DNA of 64,000 nt. Source: Phycisphaerales bacterium. GTDB taxonomy: Bacteria; Planctomycetota; Phycisphaerae; UBA1845; UTPLA1. The notes beneath the pieces are model-generated. The model did not search any database, was not told the DNA's origin, and was given only the letters and a program-made list of their open reading frames with translations. The DNA lies in NCBI GenBank assembly GCA_022360095.1, contig JAKSDK010000710.1:54012-118011 (forward strand), written 5' to 3'. Shown here in pieces: positions 45,571 to 55,361 of this stretch (position 1 is the first letter of the stretch; each line of letters begins with the position of its first letter). A program made the translations under genes and the position numbers.

Positions 45571-48450
45571 TTACTCATCCACATTGGCATCGGCGGACCG
45601 TTTGGCTGAACGCTCACAAATAATTGCCGTATTGTTTTCAATTAACTTTCTGTATAATTCATACCTGTGTTGCAGAGTTGAGGGCTTTCCTGTTCCATGC
45701 AACGTGATTAGAGTTGTTTGCGCATCATTAATATAGGCTTCTGCATTTCTATCGTGTTCTTCGGTTTCTCGCTCGAGGTGCCAGGACGACAAATGAATTT
45801 GAGAGACTACGCACGCTAGCAAATGCTTAAAGACTTCCGGTCGTTCTCGGACAACATTTCTTCTTAAATCGTATGCTATCAGTAAATGTTCCAGCGCTTC
45901 ATTATGATTGCCTAACTTTGCACTGCATCTTCCAAACCAATCGTGAGCAGTAGCCAACTCAACCCGGATCGAAACATCGGTTTCATCGGACCAAGAAATC
46001 ATTTCACGCGTGGCGCATGCTGAAAGAAAACTCTCATAGGCAAGAGCCCATTCTTTCTGCTTATAAAGTAGTTTGCCATGGTGAATAAGAAAAGCAGTTC
46101 TGAATCTTCGCCATTTCCTGTTGTTTGGTTCAGCTGAGACGATTTCTGCACTGAGCTTCAATGCGTCATCTACATGACGTTGCACTACCTCAAGTTCTCC
46201 CTTACGAAGGAGTAACTTGATCAACCGGTCCAGCGTAATGAGCGATTCGTACTTCCAGAGTAGAACTTTTGGATCGGCCGACATCAAGTATTTTCCGATT
46301 TGCATAGCCTTGTCATACAGCTGTTCTGCATCCTCGAACTTACCGTCGTCACGCAGAATCGTACCAAGCCTCATGTATGACTCACGTAATCGGTGCCGCC
46401 GTTGAATATTGGCCGGTGCCTGATTAACAAGCCATTCTCGGAGACGCTGGGACTTTTCAAGCGAGGGTATTCCGGCATCCCCGTCTCCCAGCTTGACTTG
46501 ACTTTCTCCATGCCACTGATATGCATCCGTCAGGAGCTCCATCCATTTTTCATCTTGGAATGGCTGACCGTTTGTAGATTTCTCCAGATTCACCGTGGAC
46601 TCGAGTTGCTCTATGGCGGATTCATAATGCCCGGTCTTAAACAAAAACTTCGCAAACGCGACCTTCGTTTTAGAAAGTTCATATTCGGCGTCACGACTAC
46701 CAACATTCTGCGACAAAAACCTTTCACCAAAAGCTATGGCATTTTCAAATTCATTTGCTCGATCTTCCGCAACCTCAGCAAGTTTCCTCAAAACGCGCAT
46801 CTTCGCGAGTTCAAGCTCATGATTCCCACCACTGTTTGACGTCAATGCCTCATGGACGCCGAGAAAAACCCGGTAGTTTTGCTCCGCCTCCGTGTGATGC
46901 CCCTGCTTGGCGGCCATCTCCCCCAGCCGCTCATGGATTCGCGTTCGAATGGCGTTCATTGCCGTGTCGGATTCCACCAACGGCATCAGTTGCGCATAGC
47001 GCTCCCGGACGATTTCCAACAGCTTGTCCTGAACTGCCGACGAACCGGCCAGGGAGCCGATGGAATCAATCACCTCGCCAATGAAGTCGTCAAGGCTTAA
47101 CTGTGCGATGTCGGCGACCTGCCTCGCAATTTCGCGCTGCGACGTTGCCTCCTCGCGCTCCTCCCGGGCGGTGAGCCACTGTTTCGTACTGAACACCGAG
47201 GCAACAAAGAGCACGACCAGGATCGCGCAGAGCGAGGCGACATGAATCCGGTATCGCCGAAGCGTCTTCTTGAAGATGTAAAGACCGCCGTCGGCCCTGG
47301 CCTCCACCGCTTCGCCGCGCAAGTATCGATCGAGATCATCCGCCAGCTCCAGCACGGACTGGTAACGCCGGTCTTTCTCCTTAGCCAACGCCTTGAGAAC
47401 GATGTGATCAAGATCCTCCTTGATGTCGCCCTTCGTGCACCGGTCGTCCGTATCGCCCGCGGCAATTCTCTTGCGAAGACTGACCGGGTCAGCATGGACG
47501 ATGTTTTTGTAGACCGCCGTCGTGCCGACGTCCACCGGATAGGGAAAGGCGCCGGAAAGCAGCCTGTAAAGGATCACGCCCAGTGAATAAATATCCGTCC
47601 GAACGTCGACGACCTCTTCATGCTCTTCGACCTGCTCCGGACTCAGAAAGGGCAGCGTGCCGACGACTCGGCCTGGCGTCGTGATGGAAAGGACCTCCTC
47701 CTCAAACTCATCGTGGAGCGCTTTGGCCAGGCCGAAGTCGAGCAGCTTTGGCTCGCCGCTCATGTCGATCAGAATGTTCGCCGGCTTGAGGTCCCGGTGG
47801 ATGATCCCGCGTTGATGGGCATAGGCCAGGGCACGGCAAACCTTGACGAACAATCGAACACAATCATCCACGGTCGGCAGATGGTAGAGAATATGGTCGT
47901 CGATCGGGACGCCGTCCACGAATTCCATCACGAAGTAGGGTCGTCCGTTGACGACGCCGCTGTCGTGAAGCGTGACGATGTTCTGATGACGCAAACGCGA
48001 AATCAGTTTGACCTCGCGTTCGAAACGGCGCATCCGGATTTCCGATGCCAGAGGACCGTCCAGCAGCACCTTGATGGCGACGTGTCGATTCGTCGCCTTC
48101 TGCACGGCCTGATATACGGCGCCCTGCCCGCCGAAGTCGATTCGGCGAATAATTCGATAGCTCGTCAGCGCCGCTTCGAGGAGCCTCTGGTCCTCCTTCA
48201 AACCCGCTTCACATCCGGACAAAGCTTCGGATGAGGAAGAGGAAAGCGACGCCTCATGGGCGATGGCGAGCATTTTGGCTTTTTGCAGTTCGTCGCGAAG
48301 TTCCGGCAGGAGATCCGGATGCTGCTCGATAAGTTCAGACTCGATGTCGACGCCGGCATCACGCTGCTTGAGCCAACGGTTGACAACCTCCTGGATGCAG
48401 TGAGCTTGATCGGCGTCGCCCCTTTTGTCTGTTCTGAAATTCGGAGCCAT
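45571..48450 (-). CDS. Transmembrane Ser/Thr protein kinase with C-terminal TPRs
   Basis: A 959-residue receptor-like kinase. The kinase domain spans about residues 97-370: glycine loop IDFGGQGAVYQAV, lysine in VAIKVL, catalytic loop IIHRDLKPANIL and DFGLAKAL. A membrane helix near 403-423 (ASLCAILVVLFVASVFST) separates it from a long extracytoplasmic TPR region. It sits 40 bases downstream of an ECF sigma factor, a pairing common in planctomycetes, so the kinase may control or be controlled with that factor. The base composition changes inside the gene: 36 of 60 bases are G/C at 47401-47460 but 25 of 60 at 46081-46140, suggesting that the TPR part has a different history. Confidence 0.92.
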   Translation of the reverse strand: MAPNFRTDKRGDADQAHCIQEVVNRWLKQRDAGVDIESELIEQHPDLLPELRDELQKAKMLAIAHEASLSSSSSEALSGCEAGLKEDQRLLEAALTSYRIIRRIDFGGQGAVYQAVQKATNRHVAIKVLLDGPLASEIRMRRFEREVKLISRLRHQNIVTLHDSGVVNGRPYFVMEFVDGVPIDDHILYHLPTVDDCVRLFVKVCRALAYAHQRGIIHRDLKPANILIDMSGEPKLLDFGLAKALHDEFEEEVLSITTPGRVVGTLPFLSPEQVEEHEEVVDVRTDIYSLGVILYRLLSGAFPYPVDVGTTAVYKNIVHADPVSLRKRIAAGDTDDRCTKGDIKEDLDHIVLKALAKEKDRRYQSVLELADDLDRYLRGEAVEARADGGLYIFKKTLRRYRIHVASLCAILVVLFVASVFSTKQWLTAREEREEATSQREIARQVADIAQLSLDDFIGEVIDSIGSLAGSSAVQDKLLEIVRERYAQLMPLVESDTAMNAIRTRIHERLGEMAAKQGHHTEAEQNYRVFLGVHEALTSNSGGNHELELAKMRVLRKLAEVAEDRANEFENAIAFGERFLSQNVGSRDAEYELSKTKVAFAKFLFKTGHYESAIEQLESTVNLEKSTNGQPFQDEKWMELLTDAYQWHGESQVKLGDGDAGIPSLEKSQRLREWLVNQAPANIQRRHRLRESYMRLGTILRDDGKFEDAEQLYDKAMQIGKYLMSADPKVLLWKYESLITLDRLIKLLLRKGELEVVQRHVDDALKLSAEIVSAEPNNRKWRRFRTAFLIHHGKLLYKQKEWALAYESFLSACATREMISWSDETDVSIRVELATAHDWFGRCSAKLGNHNEALEHLLIAYDLRRNVVRERPEVFKHLLACVVSQIHLSSWHLERETEEHDRNAEAYINDAQTTLITLHGTGKPSTLQHRYELYRKLIENNTAIICERSAKRSADANVDE

Positions 48451-48490
48451 CGCAAGTCATACCGGGAAAGAGAGCGCATCAAGCAAACGC

Positions 48491-49105
48491 TTAGACGTCC
48501 GTCGCTGCGTCGCTAAAAAAATGTGACGAGTGGCCCAACTGACGCTTCATTTGCCTCATGCCGTGGTAGACCAGGCTTCGAATGGCTGGTTTGGATTTGC
48601 CTGTTCTTATGGCGATCTCATCCAATGATTTTCCTTCAAGATAGCGCATAAAGATAACGCACTGGCGATCCTGCGGCAGTTCCGAGAGCGCGCCCTTTAC
48701 GGCATCCGCAGCTTCCGCGGCAAAAACTTCACGGCTCGGCGTGCGCCCCTCAGCGGCAAGATCATTGAAAAAAGCAACATAGGAAGAACCGGGATTCCAT
48801 TTCTCACGAACCGGCATTCGACCGCCGCCCCGTTTCAACCTGTTGGCGCTCTTCACCATGTTGATGATGCTCTTGATGGCCACGCTCATCAACCACCGAT
48901 CAAATGAATTCTGACCGTCCGGAAGGTAACTGGAAATATTCCTGAACACCACGAGCCAGATCTCCTGCAGCACATCGTCTTCAGAAAGAACTTCCTGTAG
49001 AGCAGGAGTGAGTCGTTTTCTGATCAGGCTGCGAAGCAGCTGCTCCCGCTCAAGCAAGAGACTCTGTAAAGTCGGCGCATCGATGATCGACAAAACTCTG
49101 GACAT
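48491..49105 (-). CDS. ECF-type RNA polymerase sigma factor
   Basis: A 204-residue sigma-70 family protein. Region 2 is visible in EDDVLQEIWLVVFRNISSYL and FDRWLMSVAIKSIINMVKS, and region 4 in LSELPQDRQCVIFMRYLEGK followed by SLDEIAIRTGKSKPAIRSLV. A linker rich in Gly, Arg and Pro lies between them. The ATG at 49105 has AGAGGG upstream; a TTG at 49189 is in frame but unlikely. Downstream lies a Ser/Thr kinase, the arrangement of kinase-associated ECF groups described for planctomycetes, in which phosphorylation may replace an anti-sigma factor. No anti-sigma gene is visible. Confidence 0.9.
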   Translation of the reverse strand: MSRVLSIIDAPTLQSLLLEREQLLRSLIRKRLTPALQEVLSEDDVLQEIWLVVFRNISSYLPDGQNSFDRWLMSVAIKSIINMVKSANRLKRGGGRMPVREKWNPGSSYVAFFNDLAAEGRTPSREVFAAEAADAVKGALSELPQDRQCVIFMRYLEGKSLDEIAIRTGKSKPAIRSLVYHGMRQMKRQLGHSSHFFSDAATDV

Positions 49106-49363
49106 GGTCCCTCTTACGGCACGAGGGGCACTCTCTCTGGGCTCGTTCGCGGAAAATCCGCGTAGAAACTTCTTGCTGGTGAGGTCCAACGGATTATAGC
49201 AATCCTATTTCCTCGGCAAGCGAATCATTCCAACGGTCCATGACTACCCCGACAGAACCGAGAATGAGTATTTCTACTTATTCTATACCGCGGAAATACT
49301 GAATGCAAATATCCAAAGTGCGCCCTATAAGACGTGAACGCATCGAACCGACCATCCGAAAAG

Positions 49364-51397
49364 TCAATTGGTTCCGTCGGATTCATCGCCTTCGACGACC
49401 TGAACCGGTCCGAGTGCGTCCGCCTTCTTCCGGTGAAGTTCCGCCGAAGCGGGATCTTGCTTCGCTCGTTCATAAAGCTGGGCAAGGCATCGGTGCGGAA
49501 AAGGGTTGTTCGGGTTCTGCTCAAGCGCAACATGGAAGGCGCGAATGGCCCAATCGATCTGACCGGTCTCGGCCAAGGCCAAACCCAGGTGAATATGCGT
49601 CAAAGGTCGGTAGTGCAGCAGCGCGATCGATTGCATATGCTCATACACGGCCTCGGCCGGCCGCTTCTGCCTGCGATACGCAACCCCCAAACCGTCGTGC
49701 GCCTCCGCACTGTCGGGATCAATGGACAAGGCCCTCTTGAAAGCACGCTCTGCGTCGTTCCAACGCAAACGCCTAAGATAAACGTTGCCGATCTGACAAT
49801 GGAGACCGGGCATCCGGGGATCATGACGTTCGGCCTCCTTAAGATGCTCCAACGCCTGCTCCGTGTGTCCCCGTCGGAAATTTATGATGCCCATATAAAG
49901 GTTGGCTTGGGGCGCATCCGCCTTATCTCCAAGAACCTCCTGCACGATCTTTTGGCATTCGTCAATTTGCCCCATTTCCAAACGACATGAGGCGATGGCC
50001 ATCTGGCAACCCTTGTCGTCGGGCTTGGCGGCCAACACTTTCTCGTATTCCATGATCGCCCGTTCCGGCCGGCCCGTGGCTGCATAGACTTGCCCCAGAT
50101 TCCGCGAACGATCCTGCACGACACCCTCAATCGTCGTGTCCTGCTCGACGTAACCAAGATCGGCCAACCTCTGAAGCATCTGCTGAGCGACCCAAGGGTC
50201 GTCTTCGTTGTCATCTCGAGCGACGTCCGTATCGCCTGACGAAACCGGCTCGCCCTCGGTTTCGTACGTCTCGATTTCTTCGACCGCCTTCTCATCACGT
50301 TCAACAATCTGAGTCAACGGCTGACCGTCCATGTCTTTCGCAACGGGAAGCCCCAACATCCAAAGCACCGTCGGAGCAATATCCAGCAACGAGGCGCCGT
50401 AGACACGCTCATCGTTCTTGATGCCAGGTCCGCCAATGACCAACATGCCGTACTGACGATGCCAGGACACCGGCCGGCCGTTTGTAATTTTTGCGCTGCC
50501 CTCGGGCCGTAGATGATCACAGTGAAAGCCATGGTCGCTCAGAATGATGATCGTCGTATCGTCACCGGCCAGTTGCATCATTCGTCCCAGCATCATGTCG
50601 TGAAAACGGTAACACCCCGTGATGACGTCCTTGTAGTTTTCGAAGTCTTTCTCGCTGACGTGTTCCATCTTGGGAGGGTGATACTCCATGAACGTGTGAG
50701 CAAATCGATCGATGGCATCAAAATAGACACCGAGAAAATCCCAGGATTGATTGGCCATCAACCAAGTGGCCGCCGCCTGTGTCGTCGCACACTCGGCCAG
50801 CAGGATGCGAAGCTGGTGTAGATTCTGGTCTTTCTGCGGGTCCAGCGCGCCAAGATTGGGAATAAAGGGCGCCACTTGCATCGGGGTGGTCTGCGCAGGG
50901 TGAATTCGCAAATCACAGACCTCGTGAAGCAGCTCTGCCGGATGCACGGAATGTTCCACCTCCGGCCAGGGCTGGTCGGGCCCGCTGACCGCATGGCAGA
51001 ACCGATCCGTCACGACGAAGCCGTCGATTTTTTCCGCCGGGTGGCTCGCAAACCAATTGATCACGCCGGATTTCATGCCCCGTTGGGACAGAATGTTCCA
51101 AATCGCCTTACATTGGCGAGACGTGCTGGTCACGGGTCGGGTCTTGCCCGTGGTTGGGTCCGGCTCCGCGAACCCGAGAATTCCGTGCTTGTCTGCATTC
51201 TTTCCGGTGGCGATCGACGTCCAAAGAATGGGGGAAAGCATGGGTGTCAGACTGGCCACATTACCCATAACCCCTTTATCAATAATATGTTGGAGATTCG
51301 GCATATGGCCTTCCTCCAACAGCGGGTTGATGGTCTTCCAATCGGCTCCGTCCCAACCGATGAGAAGTATTCTTTGAGCTATCCGTTGATTCGCCAT
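49364..51397 (-). CDS. Type I phosphodiesterase/alkaline-phosphatase-fold protein with TPRs
   Basis: A 677-residue protein. The first 380 residues belong to the alkaline phosphatase superfamily of phosphodiesterases and nucleotide pyrophosphatases. Metal and nucleophile segments are LLIGWDGADWKTINPLLEEG, MLSPILWTSIATGKNADKHG, YFDAIDRFAHTF and LSDHGFHCDHLRPEG. From about residue 425 there are TPRs, such as QANLYMGIINFRRGHTEQAL and AEAHDGLGVAYRRQKRPAEA. No signal peptide is present, so it is probably cytoplasmic. Fusions of this fold with TPRs are known in planctomycetes and other bacteria. The substrate, perhaps a nucleotide or phospho-linked molecule, is unknown. Confidence 0.88.
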   Translation of the reverse strand: MANQRIAQRILLIGWDGADWKTINPLLEEGHMPNLQHIIDKGVMGNVASLTPMLSPILWTSIATGKNADKHGILGFAEPDPTTGKTRPVTSTSRQCKAIWNILSQRGMKSGVINWFASHPAEKIDGFVVTDRFCHAVSGPDQPWPEVEHSVHPAELLHEVCDLRIHPAQTTPMQVAPFIPNLGALDPQKDQNLHQLRILLAECATTQAAATWLMANQSWDFLGVYFDAIDRFAHTFMEYHPPKMEHVSEKDFENYKDVITGCYRFHDMMLGRMMQLAGDDTTIIILSDHGFHCDHLRPEGSAKITNGRPVSWHRQYGMLVIGGPGIKNDERVYGASLLDIAPTVLWMLGLPVAKDMDGQPLTQIVERDEKAVEEIETYETEGEPVSSGDTDVARDDNEDDPWVAQQMLQRLADLGYVEQDTTIEGVVQDRSRNLGQVYAATGRPERAIMEYEKVLAAKPDDKGCQMAIASCRLEMGQIDECQKIVQEVLGDKADAPQANLYMGIINFRRGHTEQALEHLKEAERHDPRMPGLHCQIGNVYLRRLRWNDAERAFKRALSIDPDSAEAHDGLGVAYRRQKRPAEAVYEHMQSIALLHYRPLTHIHLGLALAETGQIDWAIRAFHVALEQNPNNPFPHRCLAQLYERAKQDPASAELHRKKADALGPVQVVEGDESDGTN

Positions 51398-51571
51398 TTG
51401 AGTTTCTCACAGGGGAGCTGGTAGATCTGGAGCGGTCCTAATCCACGATACTCACAGAAAATGGCAATGTCAACGAGCCATGTCTCAGATATGGCCGATA
51501 TGGTATCGTTGGGTGATTTTTTCTATCACAATCCCTTTAACTTAAAATGGTTAGTCGTTATACTATCAAAC

Positions 51572-52798
51572 ATGGCCGACATAATAACAGACCAAATATC
51601 GGAACCGCTGGAACACAGGCTTGGGCGTTCGGCAGAACGCGTTCGTGAAGCTCTGCGAGCGGTGGTGAATGAAGTGCCGGTTCGGGTTCAGAAGCCCTCA
51701 GAATTCCAGCGGGTCTTGAAGCTGGATCGGAGTCTATCCAGCAGGATTCTCCGTGCCCTGGAGTATCGAGACCCCCTGGCGTCCCTTCATCGAATGCCGG
51801 GACCGCATGGAATCAGGCTGCTACTTCGGGCCGCCGCAAAATACACCGAGCACAAGGAACTGATCACCCGTGCCGAGAAAGCCCTCACGGAGCTTGAGCA
51901 CCTTGTCATCAGTGAGGTGGGCGATTGGAAAGACTTGAGTGCGGCGTTATGCGGATGGTTGCCGGACGTTCGTGAGCCCTTTGAAACCGCCAATCGCCAG
52001 GCCGCCTTTAAGGCGATGAGCAATGTTCGAGGAATCTCTGCGGAAACTGAGCTGTCGATCACGCTCATGCATCCGAATGAGACGGACCCGGCCTGGATCG
52101 ACCGTGCGTGCATTACCGGCTTATGCCGCATGAGGCGCCTTCGCGCCGGGGCGCCCATGGGCCTCCTCCATGGGCACTCGATCTCTCCGCCAACAGGACG
52201 ACAGCGATTGTCGCTGGAAGGACAACCGATCGATCATGATCATGGGCCCGGTCTCCTAAAGGAATTCTCCACGTCACCGACACCCAAGTTCGAAGTCGAG
52301 GTGGACGGGGATACGGTCCATTATCTGCTGCAGGGAAGCGGCGTGGGGCTTAACTCGATGGTCGACCTCCTCTTTGCCGACATCACGCGCAGCCGTTATC
52401 CCGCCCATAGTGAAACCAGAAAGCAACCCGCTTCGCCCGGCGCCGTGATTGATGTGCCGGTCAAAACGCTGATCGTCGATGTCCTCGTTCACGAAGATGT
52501 CTGGAAAGGCGTGGAGCCTGAACTCCGGATGTACGATACCGCAGGTCGCGGTCTCGCGAGTCCTACCGACGCCTCCAGAAGGCTGGATCGGCGCGACGTT
52601 TTGGAATCAATCCAAAACATGGGAACCCGAACCTCAGGATTCAGAACCAAGGAAGTCGCGCGATATGTAGACATGGTGCAACACGTTTGTGACAAACTCG
52701 GCTGGGACAGCTCAAAGTTTCGCGGCTATCGCTGTCGGGTGGAGTACCCTGTCTATGGCTACCAAGTGGCAGTCATCTTCGAACCTCCAACGCTATAA
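51572..52798 (+). CDS. Conserved hypothetical protein
   Basis: A protein of 408 residues if it starts at MADIITDQISEPLEHRLG; a longer frame from 51461 includes AT-rich sequence that looks like promoter. The N-terminal region (RVQKPSEFQRVLKLDRSLSS) has helix-turn-helix character, and the following part is helical. The C-terminal half is beta-rich (KFEVEVDGDTVHYLLQGSGV, VDVLVHEDVWKGVEPELRMY). No catalytic motif stands out. TATACT at 51559-51564 is seven bases before the ATG and there is no ribosome site, so the mRNA may be leaderless. It stands alone between two unrelated genes. Confidence 0.65.
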   Translation: MADIITDQISEPLEHRLGRSAERVREALRAVVNEVPVRVQKPSEFQRVLKLDRSLSSRILRALEYRDPLASLHRMPGPHGIRLLLRAAAKYTEHKELITRAEKALTELEHLVISEVGDWKDLSAALCGWLPDVREPFETANRQAAFKAMSNVRGISAETELSITLMHPNETDPAWIDRACITGLCRMRRLRAGAPMGLLHGHSISPPTGRQRLSLEGQPIDHDHGPGLLKEFSTSPTPKFEVEVDGDTVHYLLQGSGVGLNSMVDLLFADITRSRYPAHSETRKQPASPGAVIDVPVKTLIVDVLVHEDVWKGVEPELRMYDTAGRGLASPTDASRRLDRRDVLESIQNMGTRTSGFRTKEVARYVDMVQHVCDKLGWDSSKFRGYRCRVEYPVYGYQVAVIFEPPTL

Positions 52799-52996
52799 CT
52801 CGTGACGAAGTCAGGACGCGCTCATCGACGTCCGTAGGAACTGCCCGTCGCCATCATCCCCTTCACGGCCGGCGGACGGGCAGTCTCTGAATCCGTCAAG
52901 GACCGGGCCGAAAAACTCCTCTGCAAAACTCATGATGGAACGACCACGCTTCAGAAGTCAGACCCCCATACACGGTCTCGGAGAGCCCCCTCATCA

Positions 52997-54508
52997 ATGA
53001 ACGGGAATCCTACTGACGAAAAGAAACGCCGATTGGGCGGGAACATCCTCTCACTCTGCTCAATCGAAATGTTTGAACGCCTGGCCTACTTCGGAATTCG
53101 CACCGTCGTCCCGATTTACATCATGCAGGCCGATGACCCCGGCGGACTCCACCTCACCGCAAACCACAAGGCCAAAATCTATGCGTGGTGGTTTTTCTTT
53201 CAATCCATTCTCCCGGTCGTCACCGGCGGCTATGCCGATCGCTACGGCTACAAGCGTGTCCTGACGTTCGCGATCGCGCTCAACATCACCGGCTACGTCC
53301 TGATGGCCTTCGCGCGCGACTACACGGCGTTCTTCACCGCGATTATGGTCCTCGCCGTCGGCACGGCCTTCTTCAAACCCTGCCTGAAAGGATCACTCGC
53401 CCAAAATCTCAGCAAGCAAAATTCCTCCCTAGGCTGGGGAGTTTTTTACTGGATTGCCAACGTCGGCGCCCTGATCGCCCCGATTGTCTCCACGCTGATC
53501 CTCGGTGACCCCCACACGCCCGAGGCCTGGCGCAACCTGTTTCTCGCCTCCGCGGGATTCACCTCGATCAACTTGCTCCTCCTGCTCACGTTCAAAGACA
53601 CGCCCACCGGGGCCGACAAAACGCAAAATCCCATGGTCGTATTCCGCAAGACCCTGACAAATCTCTTTGAACCTCGACTCTTGTCGTTTCTTATGATCAT
53701 GTCCTGCTTCTACGTGATGATGTTTCAGGTCTGGGACCTGCAGCCCAATTTCATCAGCGATTGGATCGACAGCCGCGGCCTCGCCGAAGGGCTGAGCTTC
53801 TTGCCCGACGCACTGTACCTGCGAATCACCGAGACGACGGACAGCGGCGCGCGTGTCCCACAACAACTTCTGCTCAGTCTCAACCCGGCACTCGTCGTGC
53901 TCTGCGTCATTCCCGTCTCCTGGATCGCCGCCAGAGTAAGATCGCTCAGCGCGTTGCTGATCGGGATGACCCTCGCCGTCACCGGGGTCCTGGTCGCAGG
54001 CCTGACAAGACAGGCCGGTGTCCTGCTTCTCGGAATCACCGTGTTTTCACTCGGTGAAATGCTGACCGGCCCGAAAAAGAACGAATACCTCGGCCTCATC
54101 GCGCCACCCGGAAAAAAGGGACTCTACCTCGGCTATGTCAGCATGGTCGCCGGGATCGGCGGCATCCTGGGGTCCAGGCTCGCGGGCCATGTTTACGGTC
54201 GCTACGGCGAGAAGGCCACGCTCGCCTTGCGCTACCTTGCCGAACACACCTTATTCGGACGAGACAAGAACTGGAACGGCGCCGTCGGCTCCCTGGAAGA
54301 ATCCCTCGGCGTCTCCCGGACCGAGGCCGTCCGGAAACTCCAGGAGGTCGAAGGCATCGACGCCGGTGAAGCCGCTCGTCTACTTTGGGAAACATACCAT
54401 CCGCAGTACTACGTCTGGGTCCCTTTTGCGGCGACCGGACTGATCGCCATCATTGCATTCGCTGCTTACGGTCGATTGGCCAGGAAATGGTGCGACATGG
54501 ACGCTTAA
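52997..54508 (+). CDS. POT/PTR-family proton-coupled oligopeptide transporter
   Basis: A 503-residue major facilitator protein of the POT family. The signature helix 1 motif ExxER is SIEMFERLAYFGIRTVVPIY, and the second POT motif is FFKPCLKGSLAQNLSKQNSS followed by GVFYWIANVGALIAPI. About twelve membrane helices can be counted. The family imports di- and tripeptides with protons; some members carry nitrate or other solutes. An insertion before the last helix (about residues 415-465, including SLEESLGVSRTEAVRKLQEV) is soluble and helical. The gene stands alone; the 200 bases upstream hold no other gene. Confidence 0.88.
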   Translation: MNGNPTDEKKRRLGGNILSLCSIEMFERLAYFGIRTVVPIYIMQADDPGGLHLTANHKAKIYAWWFFFQSILPVVTGGYADRYGYKRVLTFAIALNITGYVLMAFARDYTAFFTAIMVLAVGTAFFKPCLKGSLAQNLSKQNSSLGWGVFYWIANVGALIAPIVSTLILGDPHTPEAWRNLFLASAGFTSINLLLLLTFKDTPTGADKTQNPMVVFRKTLTNLFEPRLLSFLMIMSCFYVMMFQVWDLQPNFISDWIDSRGLAEGLSFLPDALYLRITETTDSGARVPQQLLLSLNPALVVLCVIPVSWIAARVRSLSALLIGMTLAVTGVLVAGLTRQAGVLLLGITVFSLGEMLTGPKKNEYLGLIAPPGKKGLYLGYVSMVAGIGGILGSRLAGHVYGRYGEKATLALRYLAEHTLFGRDKNWNGAVGSLEESLGVSRTEAVRKLQEVEGIDAGEAARLLWETYHPQYYVWVPFAATGLIAIIAFAAYGRLARKWCDMDA

Positions 54509-54737
54509 CGCGCTGTTTTATCAGTACTTTTTTTTCACCGATAATTGCCTTTTGCTCACATCTATCGGCCCTTCCGGGCTGCCAAACAGGACTTGCGGGG
54601 CAGTCCTTTGCCGAGTGAAGAAAGACTTCCGTATACCACTGATCTTAGGGTTTTCCATTGCCGATGTTTGGGAATGTACCGTACGCGCGGGTCCGCAATG
54701 GCCTCGTGTAAAACCCCGTTGTTGAGGATCGAAACTC

Positions 54738-54980
54738 ATGATGCCCCAAACCACTCACATCAAGAACCGGACCCCGGCGTGTGACGCGTCGATACGAGCG
54801 CGGCTCTACAACGCACTCGACGACCTGGAACGGCTTCTTCAAGCCGCGCCCTCGGCCAACCATGACTGGGCACTGGACAGCCTCATGCACGTCCGACATG
54901 AACTGACCTTGGTGTTTAAGAAACTGAGTGCTCTGGAGCTTCACACCGCAGCTCCCGAACCCAAAAGGTTCATCAACTGA
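54738..54980 (+). CDS. Small helical protein, paralogue of 55830-56018
   Basis: An 80-residue protein of unknown function. The core LYNALDDLERLLQAAPSANH and WALDSLMHVRHELTLVFKK aligns with LNAVIDEAERLLHLLPTNRR and AALDCIVHLRREMSLAFEH in the second small protein 850 bases downstream. The conserved Leu, Ala and Arg pattern predicts a two-helix hairpin. GAGG lies about 10 bases upstream. The gene is followed by two REP-like palindromes and an AGGCTGGTT-loop hairpin. Conservation between two adjacent copies is the main evidence for coding. Confidence 0.65.
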   Translation: MMPQTTHIKNRTPACDASIRARLYNALDDLERLLQAAPSANHDWALDSLMHVRHELTLVFKKLSALELHTAAPEPKRFIN

Positions 54981-55040
54981 CCACCAGCTGGATTTCCTTT
55001 GACCTTACTTCCGTGTGCTGCATCACGGAAATCCCGCGCC

Positions 55041-55070
55041 AAAGCCCCGGGCATCCCCGCCCGGGGCTTT
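55041..55070. repeat. REP-like palindrome
   Basis: A perfect 12-base inverted repeat, AAAGCCCCGGGC / GCCCGGGGCTTT, with a six-base loop. A T-run follows (GAATTTTTTC), so this copy may also end transcription of the small upstream gene. Confidence 0.8.
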
Positions 55071-55158
55071 GAATTTTTTCGGAACACACTTCCACTCGCC
55101 CAAATGATTGCGGCCTGCCCCCGGAAAACGCCCCGATGTCGATGCATCAAAATCCACC

Positions 55159-55188
55159 AGAGCCTCGGGCCGCCATGCCCGAGGCTCT
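55159..55188. repeat. REP-like palindrome, sequence variant
   Basis: A perfect 12-base inverted repeat, AGAGCCTCGGGC / GCCCGAGGCTCT, with a six-base loop. It differs from the main type by compensating changes in both arms (C-G to T-A pairs), which suggests that the paired structure rather than the exact sequence is maintained. Confidence 0.75.
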
Positions 55189-55297
55189 GACGGGTCTGCC
55201 CCCCTTCGCGCAATCCGTCTCGCGTGGGTCTCCCGCCGGACCGGCGTCCGAAAAGGCCGAGCCGGGGCTTTGATGAATCATCTTGCTAAGAACTGAG

Positions 55298-55361
55298 CCC
55301 TCCTTCCGCTGATTTCGTCAGGAGGGTGCGGCCGTCCGCAGGCTGGTTACGGACGGCCGCG
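55298..55361. ncRNA. Double hairpin with AGGCTGGTT loop (copy H1)
   Basis: Two adjacent stem-loops. The first pairs CCCTCCT (55298-55304) with AGGAGGG (55321-55327). The second is a perfect 11-base stem, GCGGCCGTCCG (55329-55339) with CGGACGGCCGC (55351-55361), around the loop CAGGCTGGTTA. The AGGCTGGTT loop recurs in hairpins at 56060 and 62573. Whether it acts as RNA or as DNA is unknown. The rest of 54981-55829 shows no gene. Confidence 0.5.
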
